Below are positions 54,930 through 64,000 of a stretch of 64,000 bases of DNA, in pieces. Numbering within the stretch: the first letter of the stretch is position 1; each line of letters begins with the position of its first letter. The position numbers were made by a program, and so were the translations under genes. The DNA lies in assembly GCF_024139115.2 (NCBI RefSeq), contig NC_085139.1, positions 13,549,533 to 13,613,532 of the forward strand. Reading direction: 5' to 3'. Source of the DNA: Armigeres subalbatus (Eukaryota; Arthropoda; Insecta; Diptera; Culicidae). The notes under the pieces were generated by a model. It searched no databases. It saw only the letters and a program-made list of their open reading frames with translations, and was not told the DNA's origin.

Positions 54930-55700
54930 GGACGGGGACGGGGTCAATGTTGGTTAAGCATGCTTGAGCGTTTGTAGTGGAGTTATACAAAATCCCTCAT
55001 ATATTTTTGATAGCTGACGCCAACCCCGTGGCAAGACATGCTTTTCAGCGTAGCGAACATCTTCATGAATATGTCCAGCATACATTTTGAAAAGTACTTC
55101 TCCCGAATCGTGCGTTTACAAGCAACTACATTTTATCCAAACTATTGTTGGCTACATATTTTCAAATTATTCAAAAATAATACCAGCTATTATGGGCATG
55201 TAAATATAATCCTAAAACATCTTTCTGCACACCATTTATTTCATTTCAATTTCACTATTGAATGTTGTTCGAATTGCATCCCCGGACCATTTAAACTGTG
55301 ATGCTCATCACAGTATAAACAATAATAATATCTTTTGTTTGATTCGGAGCGGGAGAACAAGTTACGAAATATGATTTCGTGTAGCGTTTGATTTCACCTA
55401 TCGATTCACTCCAATTCGTTAGTTTATTATATTTTATCATCAAATAACATAATTCCCATGGTCAAAGATGGAAATCTTGCAAATTATTTCGAAAACAATT
55501 TTCAGATTTAACCAAAACAAATAGTAAACAAAACACATAATGTTTATTTTCGTGCAATAACAACGGACGGTAATGAGCTACCGTCCGTGGACATGGTGGC
55601 TATTGTCAAACCCCTTAACTATAGTATAGGACGCCAGGGGGGTGGCTGACGCTGAAGTTGGCACTTCGGTCGTTGTTGGTCGAATAATTTGTTTGGTTTG
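54930..55700. mobile_element. CGTACACAC-family MITE fragment, copy C (split)
   Basis: Left part gtcaatgttggttaagcatg...tagtggagttatacaaaatc and right part gaagttggcacttcggtcgt...gttggtcgaataattt match the middle of copy A (46660-46800). They are separated by the 624-bp element below. Confidence 0.5.
55021..55644. mobile_element. 624-bp hAT-like element
   Basis: Ends CAACCCCGTGGC and GCCAGGGGGGTG (imperfect inverted repeats), perfect 8-bp TSD GCTGACGC (55013-55020 and 55645-55652). Its removal rejoins copy C. Confidence 0.65.
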
Positions 55701-55879
55701 GTGATCATATGGCTATCGCATCTGCTTCATACGCAAGAAGTCGTGGGTTCAATTCCGAGCCTATTCCATTCACCTACTTTGTATGCTTCCATAATTTTCA
55801 TGTTCTAGAAGTTGACTAGCAACTTACAACTTGACTAATTCTAGCAGTAACTATTACCTACCTGGTTGGCTACAGCGTC

Positions 55880-56790
55880 GATACACCTATGCTTGGCGTA
55901 TTGTAGAGTTCCATAATCGTCGGTCTTGGGCGAAGTTCCTCCAGTTTCCCCGAACGTTTAGGGTCCCCATGTCCGATTCCACCGCGTGCAGCCAGCGTGT
56001 TCGTGGCCTTCCACAAAGTCGCCGGCCTCTATCTGGTTCTCTGTTGAATATTGTAATATTGTTTTCGCTATTGTTTCTCCCGACATTCGCACTATGTGAC
56101 CAGCCCACTAAATTCTGTCGTATTTTAAACGATTTACAATATTTTGTTCTTTGTATACTTGATACACTGCCGTCATACGCATATTTGTCCCATGTTTGCT
56201 GGGATTTCCTATGTACATGGGACAGTTATGCGTATAACGGCAGTACAGCTCATGATTAATGCGTCTGCGCCACATACCATTTTCTAGTTTCCCTCCGAGT
56301 ATTGTACGCAGCAGTTTTTGCTCGAAACCCCCGATGGCTCTCCAGTCCACCTCTTTTAACGTCCATTCTTCATGTCCATAAAGGGCCATTGGTAGAATCC
56401 GTCTAAGGTCACAAACGAGATTGACACTTCGTTTGCAATCCGAATACTTGATTTCGAGCCATCCAGCGTTTCACGTATCAGTCTAATCAGTTTCGCCGGA
56501 GAACCATGTTCGGACATTATCTGCCACAGCTCATTTCCTTACACTGAATCGTACGCTGCTTTGAAATCAATGAACAGATGGTGAGTCTCCAAGTTGTACT
56601 CCAGGCATTTATCAAGGATCATCTGCAGGCTAACCATCTGATCCGTCGTTGATCGGCCCTCACGGAAACCTGCCTGATATTCGCCGACGAAGGACTTCTC
56701 ATGTGGTCTCAGTCTGTTAAACAGGATACGCGACAGGATTTTGTACGCCGAGTTCAAAGGGTGATCCCTCTGTAATTGACACACTCTAGT
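55880..56790 (-). pseudogene. RTE-like LINE fragment (RT to C-terminus)
   Basis: The minus strand reads NSAYKILSRILFNRLRPHEK, FVGEYQAGFREGRSTTDQM, LETHHLFIDFKAAYDSV, then after a deletion MALYGHEEWTLKEVDWRAIG, MWRRRINHEL and, after the 77-bp MITE, VGWSHSANVGR and GRPRTRWLHAVESDM. No FADD core. Frameshifted. Confidence 0.7.
56167..56243. mobile_element. 77-bp hairpin MITE, copy 2
   Basis: Same length and sequence as 31627-31703, inverted orientation. Right flank TA, left flank CA. Confidence 0.7.
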
Positions 56791-56799
56791 CTGTTCTCT

Positions 56800-57760
56800 T
56801 TCTTATAGATCGGAAGTAACTATAAGTATTTTAAAAGAAACTAGTTCCGGTCAATGAGCAGGTTGAGGCCCTTGCAGTGTCGAATGCCAGAAAGAAGGAT
56901 GCATTTTTCACGGAATATGCGCTTTAGAAAAAAAATGTATGTAAATCAAGCTAACCTCAAAAAAAATTCCAAAACAAGATCGAACACGTGTGTGTCATTC
57001 TTTGGGAGCTGCATTCTGGACAAAATAAGAGGTACGTTTTCATGTTTTCATAAGCATGTTTTCAAAGTTTTTTTTTGTCTTCAAAGTTTGTTTCTCGCTT
57101 ATCGTAGTGTGGTTGCATCACCACACCCGACCAAACATGCGTCGAACTACTTCAAAGTTCATTACTTGCATATTATTCGGCGATTTGGCCATACTGAGAA
57201 TCATGTGGACAAATTGATACTAAATTTGCGAAACAGGTTCCCTAAGGTTGCTCGTATGCCGGCCATTACCACGAGGAGGTAGGGATAGGAGTTACTGAGT
57301 AAGAGACTACGGAACGCGAGATGGGGTCTATTTTATTCCTTCAGGTATGCGAGGTACCAATGGTATGCTTTACCAGCATTTGTCAATCAAACTCAACCTA
57401 CTCTTCTATAAATCGGTGGTTCTGAAAATAAACGTTTCTAAAACACTCGCGACGCGACTGCTGCCGTTGGCATGGAAGTGAATGTGGAACATTCCATGCA
57501 GCGATCCAACCTGGATCCAACGATAGAGTCGCGACTCTCAGGTCGCGACGATGGAATGGCATAGTTTTCGGGGAACCTTTATTTTCAATAATACAATATT
57601 TATAATCTTGAGATAAAATTCCAGACTTCCACTGACTTTGACTACTACTCATGCGAAAAATAGAAATTAGGAAACAACAAAGCCACTAACTGCCAACATT
57701 GACCTTTACCTGTCTTGTTGTTCTCTAACTTTCATGAAGAACAAACAAATGGTTTTGTGA
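56800..57760. repeat. Repeat-derived DNA including a Harbinger-MITE interior fragment
   Basis: At 57150-57240, cattacttgcatattattcg and gacaaattgatactaaattt match the interior of 5599-6284 (near 6000-6120). The 142-codon frame at 56854-57282 spans this repeat and is probably not a gene. Confidence 0.4.
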
Positions 57761-60700
57761 CAACAAACCACGTTGTGGCAAATGCTCAGAAAGACATCGG
57801 GAGGAGTTCTGCCAGCAACAAGCAACAAAATGTGCTTATTGTGGTTTGAACCCTCCCCATGGTTTGCAAGAATGCCCGGTGTACAAAAAGCGCACCCAAA
57901 AAGTGAAGCGCTCGTTGGTACAGCGCTCCAAGCAGTCGTATGCGGAAATGGTTAGGTCGCAAGACACATCCGCCATAGCCACTGCATCGACTGCTATTTC
58001 AGCCACCGTTCGTGTAAGTGATTATTATGATTCCATATCAATTGACGAATTGGACTCTGACGCAGCCGACATGGATGATTCTGCGGAGGTACACGTGCCC
58101 GAAAAGAGGAAGCAACCGTCTTCCCTGGATCGCGCCGTAAGAGAACAAAAGTCATCCATAAAAGCTTGCCAAAATCTGAAGGTAATGGGGTTTATTTAAA
58201 ATCCCGAAGCAATCTGTTCCTACTGCTTCTTTTGATCCTAGTTGCAGTAAGACATTCCCGCCATTGCCTAAATCCGATGTTTCGAAGAAACATCCGGCTA
58301 GGAGAATCAACGAAAGAAAAACAAATTCGCACTTCTAGAAAAAGTATTCCGTCCAAGCGAGGATTGATCTCCTTTAAGGACCTTGTGGACTGTTTTTTGA
58401 ACTTGTTCAATATTCCGAATTCATTGAGGCCAATCATTGACCTCTTTATTCCAACAATTGAAAGTTATCTCAAGCAATTGACTGTTTCATGGCCCCTTCT
58501 TGCAGAAATTGTATCTTTCGATGGATAATACGGCCAATACCCAAGATACAATCACTGTGCTGCAGTGGAACTGTCATAGTCTAAAACATAAATTAGACGG
58601 GTTCAAGTTTTTGATTCGCAATTACGATTGCGATATATTTGCACTTTGTGAAACATGGCTTTCTTCTGAAGATGAAATCAACTTCCACGATTTTAACATT
58701 ATTCGCCAAGATCGGGATGATCATTATGGTGGCGTTCTTTTGGGGATCAAAAAATGCTACTCCTTCTACAGAATTCCCATTCCGACTGTTCCCGGCATAG
58801 AAATCGTCGCATGCCAAGTAAATGTGAAGAATAAAGATCTTTGCATAGCTTCAGTGTACATTCCTCCAAATGCCTCTATTAATCGTCGACATTTTTGGAG
58901 CGCAGTCTCCCTCCTATCATCTCCAGTATTGATATTGGGTGATATGAACGCACATGGTATTGGATGGGGCGAAACGTATGACGATTATAGAGCGCCTATT
59001 TTCTATGATTTGTGTGACGATTTCAATTTGAATATTTTGAACACTGGTGAAGTAACTCGAATAGGACCAAATGGTCAACAAAGCCGTATTGATCTGTCTT
59101 TATGTTCAAATTCACTATCATTAGATTGCACGTGGAAGGTAATTCAAGATCCCCATGGTAGTGATCATATGCCGATAGTTACCAAAATTAAAAGTAGCTA
59201 TCAACAATCTGAGCCAGTTAATGTTCCTTTCGACCTCACGAAAAACATTGACTGGCCAAAATTTGCATCGGCGGTAAAAATTGGTATTGAATCAACTGAT
59301 ACTCTTCCACCTTTGGATGAATATCGATTCTGAGTTGATTCAAAAAAGCGCACTAGAAGCTCAGAAACGACGCGTTCCAAGTACATCTGTCATAAGAAGA
59401 CCAGCCACTCCTGTATGGGATGATGAATGTACTAAGTTGTATTCTGAGAAATCTGATGCCTTCAAGGCCTTCCGTAAACACGGAAGGTCCGAGCTTTTTG
59501 AAGAGTATTTGAGGCTCGAAAGAAAGCTCAAAAATCTTCTCAAGGCAAAAAAACGTAGCTACTGGCGACGTTTTGTCGAGGGACTATCACGAGAAACCTC
59601 AATGACAACACTTTGGAAAACGGCCCGCAACATGCGGAACCGCATTTCCACCAACGAGAGTGAAGAATACTCCAATCGATGGATATTCAACTTCGCAAAA
59701 AAGGTCTGTCCAGATTCAGTACCAGCAGAACCGCTATTTCGAGAATCAGTCACTGATCCCGGTTCTTTGGGTGGACCATTCTCAATGCTGGAACTTTCCA
59801 TGTCTCTTCTTTCATCGAATAACTCTGCTCCGGGATGCGATAACATCAAATTCAATCTTCTTAAAAACCTCCCAGATATCGCAAAAAGACGATTACTTGA
59901 CCTGTACAACTGTTTCATGGAGTACAACATTGTGCCACCTGAATGGCGACATGTCAAAGTAATAGCTATTCAAAAGCCTGGGAAACCAGCGTCTAATCAC
60001 AATTCATACCGACCGATTGCCATGCTATCATGCATGAGAAAGTTATTAGAGAAAATGATCCTTTCAAGAGTCGACCATTGGGTCGAACAAAATGCATTGC
60101 TTTCAAATACTCAGTTTGGATTTAGAAAAGGGAAAGGAACAAACGATTGTCAGGCGTTGCTTTCTTCAGATATACAACTGGCCTTTGCGCACAAGGAGCA
60201 ATTAGCTTCAGTATTCTTGGATATTAAGGGCGCTTTTGATTCAGTTTCCATAGAAGTACTGTCAGACAATCTGCACAGTAGTGGATTACCCGTTATTTTG
60301 AACAATTTCTTATATAATTTGTTGTCAGAAAAACAAATGAACTTCACACTCGGCACACTGACAACTTCCAGAAATAGCTTCATGGGACTTCCCCAAGGAT
60401 CATGTTTAAGTCCCTTGCTTTATAATTTCTATGTTAAAGATATTGACAATTGTTTGGAAGGACAATGCACGCTCAGACAACTTGCAGGTGATGCCGTGGT
60501 CTCTCTAAGAGGTCCATGTGCAGCTGTCTTGCAAGGACCATTGCAAAGTACCTTAGATAATCTGACTGTTTGGGCCAGACATTTAGGGATCGAGTTTTCA
60601 CCGCAAAAAACTCAATTGGTTGTGTTTACTAAGAAGCGGTATCCTGCTCAACTGAAACTCAAGCTGTTGAATGATGACATCAACCAATCTTTATCTTCTA

Positions 60701-61897
60701 AATACCTTGGGGTCGTGTTTGATTCCAAATGCACCTGGAAACTCCACATTGAGTATTTGATACAAAAATGCCGGAAAAGGATCCATTTTCTACGTTCTAT
60801 CTCCGGAACATGGTAGGGTGCTCACCCGGAAGACCTCATCAAATTCTATAGAACGACTATTCTCTCTGTTTTAGAGTACGGCTCCTTCTGCTTCCTCTCA
60901 GCAGCTGATTGCCACCTGATCAAATTGGAACGAATTCAGTATCGTTGTTTGCGTATTGCCCTTGGCTGCATGCATTCAACGCATAACATGAGCCTGGAGG
61001 TGCTTGCTGGAGTCACTCCTTTAAAGCACCGTTACTGGGAGCTCTCACTTAGAATACTCATCAAATGTGGAACAAGTAACACACTTGTTCTAGATAACTT
61101 CGATAATATGCTTGAACTAACTTGTCGTTCAAGATTCCTGAGAGTTTATCTCAACTACATATCGTCAGATCTTTGTCTTCCGTGTTATAATCCCCCTCGA
61201 GTTCACTTCACCAACGACAGTTACTCAATTGTATACGATCTGTCCATGAAACATGCTATTCAAGGAATACCAGATCATCTTCGACAAATATCTATTCCCT
61301 CACTTTTTTCTGAAAAATATGAACATGTCAATTGCAACAACAGATATTTCACTGATGGTTCTCGCATCAACGGATCCACTGGCTTCGGTGTTTTCAATGT
61401 AACTTCAACCACCTTCCAAAAACTTCAGGAACCGTGTTCGGTTTATGTTGCTGAGCTGGCAGCAATTAACTTCGCTTTGGGGATAATTTCCAAACAGCCC
61501 GTAGACCATTATTTCATCTTCTCGGATAGTCTTAGTTCTATCGAGGCACTCCGGTCGATGAAACCTATTAAGCACGCATCTTACTTTCTTACAAACATAA
61601 TGGAACGTACACACGGTCAAGCAGTTTGACCAACATTGACTCCACCTCTCGTTTATTCCAACATCCATCCAGTTTTACCAACAGCGGCACGAACAATCAC
61701 TTTATTCGACCAACAATATCACACACGAACGACCGAAGTGACAACTTGAGCACCAACCATCAAAAAATATATGGGGGTTTGCGCAACTTCAATACAAATG
61801 CTCAAACATGTTCGGCGAACCTTGACTCCACCCCCGAAAACTCAAACCAAAATCAAAACGTTTTAATTTTTTCCAACCGAGCTGCCAACTGTCAAAT

Positions 61898-63738
61898 TGT
61901 AACCGTTGGTTCCAATTAATACTTGCCAGCTCCTCCGCAAGTTACATTTTATTGACATCAAGCCCACCGTGTTTTTCTCTCACCTACAAGGAACTCACGC
62001 TGAGAAAGGTGTGAGCACCGCATGTCAAAACACCATTTATGCTGCATGGGTAGTGTTTAATTGCAGCGGTTTGAGCACGAGCAAAACATTAAAAGCTCCC
62101 GAGGTTCTTTCATCTGCCCACAGGTGAAATAGGATGGAAGGGTTGCCAAATAGAAGACACTGTCATGTGCTCGTAGATTTTCGTGTCCTGTCGTACCAAA
62201 TTCGCCTTTATAATCTCAGTGAATATCTCAAGGAGATTAGTCGTTTCGAAACGCTGGTCGGAATCGCAGTGCGCGTCGGAAAAATTGTCGACACAAGTGA
62301 AAGCCTAGTGAGAATAAAAGGCTATTCAAAAGAAGTACCAGCAGTTGTACTCTAAAACCAAGAAAAAGGTCCGCATAGTGGGCCTTTTTCTTTTTGTATG
62401 CCCTTTGGCGGTGCTGGAAGTGGCATTTTCTATTCCGCAGAACAGTGGTGCATCGGTTTCCCGGAACAGGCACGGCCAGACGTATATAGAATCGGGGAGT
62501 TCGACTTTGCACGTGGACCAACAACGACTGAACAGCCGGAGTGCCACACCTTGGCCCGGCCACGACACCATCGCGGCAGTGAATCGTCCTACAACCCCGT
62601 CACCTCGTCGCCTTGCGCCGGATTGCCTCGAAAACCCTGCCAAAGTCCAACATCCGGCTTCCGGTTGAATACCATCGCCTCGCCGCAAAGCTCTCCGGCC
62701 GCCATTGCGAAGCATCACATCACGCAAAGCCCCGCACCTCCATCGTCGGCTTTCGTCTGGCACGCCATCGATCCGCCATCGAACCGACATCGCCGGCTCT
62801 AGCCCGGCACGCCATCGACCCACCATCGAAACGACAGCGCCGGCTCTCGTCCGGCACGCCATCGTCCTTCATCGGCCATCGTAGCACCATCGAAACGATA
62901 CCGCCGGTTCTCGTCCGGCACGCCATCGACCCACCACCGAAACGACAGCGCCGGCTCTCGTCCGGCACGCCATCGTCCTTCATCGGCCATCGTAGCACCA
63001 TCGAAACGATACCGCCGGTTCTCGTCCGGCACGCCATCGTCATTCATCGTCGGTCATCATCGAACCGTCATCGCCGGTTATAGTCCGACACGCTATCATC
63101 AATCATCGTACGGCAATTGCAGGCCCTCGGTCCGCCATCGTCCGGCCATTATCAGCCCTCGTACGACCATTGTCGGCCATCATCCGGCATTCCAGCAATC
63201 ATCAGCGCTCGTAGTGAACGGCAAGCAGCGGAAATGCCGAGCGACCAAGAGCAACAACATCGAGACTCACCCTTCATCAGCGCCGGCGGACACTAACCAT
63301 CCGAATGCTACCACCAACAAACAAACCGCAAGTACCCATTCAAGCCCTGTTGACGTCACAATCAATTAAATAAACAAGCATGTAAAAACATTTGGCCGTG
63401 TATGTAGCACATTCTTTGAGACTACGCAGCCCTTTAGATTTCTCCAACTCCTTGGTTTTGTTGTCGCTTTACCGGACTCAGATTGGAGTCATCAAGCCTC
63501 GCCTACTGTGTTTCGCTTACGATTTTTCTCCTTGAGTCGCTTTTGAGCCGCTTAGGTACGGCACTGTTTGTCGGTTTTTCCATCGTACCACACAGGTGGG
63601 CACGTATTTCGCGACACACGTGTGTGTAGCTCCTGCTACAGGTAAGTACTACCGTGAGCGTGTGTGGTGTGGTGATTTACGGTAAACGACCCTTCATTTG
63701 TCTCCCATTCGTAGCTTGATTGGAGCTAGCGGGTAACA
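61898..63738 (+). mobile_element. Solo LTR of a BEL/Pao-type element (1,841 bp)
   Basis: Starts TGTAACCGTTGGTTCCAATT, ends GAGCTAGCGGGTAACA, TSD AAAT (61894-61897 and 63739-63742). It has a strong stem aaaaaggtccgcatagtggg/cctttttctttttg, gttgacgtcacaatc, and catcaagcctcgcctac, in the same order as the LTR at 40467. A GC-rich tandem repeat lies inside. No gag-pol. Confidence 0.75.
62808..63030 (+). repeat. 111-bp tandem repeat, two copies, CATCG-rich, within the LTR
   Basis: acgacagcgccggctctcgt at 62831 recurs at 62942 (period 111). Each unit contains two diverged ~55-bp half-units built on gccggctctcgtccggcacg. The array keeps long frames open on both strands, a composition effect. Confidence 0.7.
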
Positions 63739-64000
63739 AAATGGTTGTTCGAACAACTTCACACACGTTCCAACAAAGCAGCAACCGAAGCGTTTTCTTG
63801 GGGGTGGAGTCAATGTTCGTCAAACTGCTTGACTGGTGTGTACGTTGCATAAGAGAGCAGATGCGTGTTTTGGTCGAAAGATCATTCAAGATTACCTTTG
63901 TTTGGGTCCCAGCTCACTGCTCAATCTACGGCAATGAGAAGGCAGACTCGCTGGCAAAGGTGGGCGCACAGGAAGGTGTGGTTTATGATAGACAATTCTC

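Larger units (their letters stand above)
61606..63844. mobile_element. CGTACACAC-family MITE, copy B, in RNase H, split by an LTR
   Basis: Left end CGTACACACGGTCAAGCAGT, right end CTGCTTGACTGGTGTGTACG. Interior parts (61640-61897 and 63739-63800) are the reverse complement of copy A. The RNase H frame resumes just after its right end. Confidence 0.65.
57760..64000 (+). pseudogene. I-type LINE (ORF1 3' part, endonuclease, RT, RNase H), 5' truncated and interrupted
   Basis: ORF1 end (57760-58199): CCHC knuckles CGKCSERHREEFC and CAYCGLNPPHGLQECP. ORF2: endonuclease from 58527 (LQWNCHSLKHK, CETWLSS, ILGDMNAHGIGWGE, GSDHMP) with a 1-nt frameshift near 59333, RT to 60816 (NSAPGCDNIKFNLLK, SYRPIAMLSC, FGFRKGKGTNDCQ, LDIKGAFDSV, GLPQGSCLSPLLYN). 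The catalytic YADD box reads LAGD (near 60485), so the RT is inactive. A TAG interrupts at 60815-60817. RNase H (61336-61605; YFTDGSRINGSTGFGVF) stops at a MITE and resumes at 63850 (FVWVPAHCSIYGNEKADSLA). It continues past the window. Confidence 0.82.

Noticed and set aside
56854..57282. 142-codon ORF as a host gene
   Set aside because: Its 3' half is homologous to the interior of the Harbinger-type MITE at 5599-6284. No domain or splice sites.
62326..63083. ORFs of 107-178 codons on both strands near the right end
   Set aside because: They coincide with a GC-rich 111-bp tandem repeat inside an LTR. Open frames on both strands are explained by composition and repetition.
1..64000. CRISPR arrays, bacterial operons or viral genomes
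   Set aside because: The repeats are eukaryotic transposons with TSDs, genes have introns and poly(A) signals, and no regularly spaced short repeats occur.

Overview
The window looks like a TE-rich chromosome segment of a culicine mosquito, most likely Aedes. Host genes are intron-containing and insect-like. The repeats are those usual in Aedes: RTE-clade LINEs of JAM1 type, tRNA-derived SINEs, BEL/Pao and copia elements, I- and Jockey-type LINEs, and many short inverted-repeat (MITE) elements with clear target-site duplications (TSDs). No bacterial, CRISPR or viral system is visible.

Host genes, left to right: (1) the last exon of a luciferase/4-coumarate-CoA-ligase-like acyl-CoA synthetase ending in the peroxisomal signal SKL (+, 3384-4359); (2) a convergent two-exon 3'(2'),5'-bisphosphate nucleotidase, Bpnt1 (-, 4466-6567); (3) a complete two-exon electron transfer flavoprotein beta subunit, Etfb (+, 20393-21356); (4) one unrecognised coding exon (-, about 24305-24650); (5) two paralogous four-exon zinc-finger genes arranged head to head: gene A (-, 46213 to 26380) and gene B (+, 50804-54199). 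Genes A and B each encode a THAP finger, then a ZAD domain, then 13 C2H2-type fingers. Their exon structures match domain for domain and every intron is in phase 2. They are the most interesting host feature here.

Most of the rest is transposon debris, often nested. Gene A has been inflated to about 20 kb: intron 2 (7,972 bp, against 54 bp in gene B) holds an almost complete RTE element inserted 30 bp upstream of the splice acceptor, plus further LINE fragments and a full-length SINE. Intron 1 (9,841 bp) holds a BEL/Pao element split by a 4.26-kb insertion, which contains a tandem ~0.9-kb repeat carrying a recurring 40-codon membrane-type ORF. That repeat is itself split by a solo LTR with a 4-bp TSD. 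A 2.9-kb non-autonomous hAT element with a perfect 8-bp TSD begins 196 bp upstream of gene A's start codon. The right end (57.7 kb to the window end) is an I-type LINE whose RNase H region is split by a MITE, which is split in turn by a 1.84-kb solo LTR.

Exon limits are inferred from reading frame, splice consensus and, for A and B, from the paralogue. TE family names are assigned from protein motifs, TSD length and terminal sequence, not from database searches.
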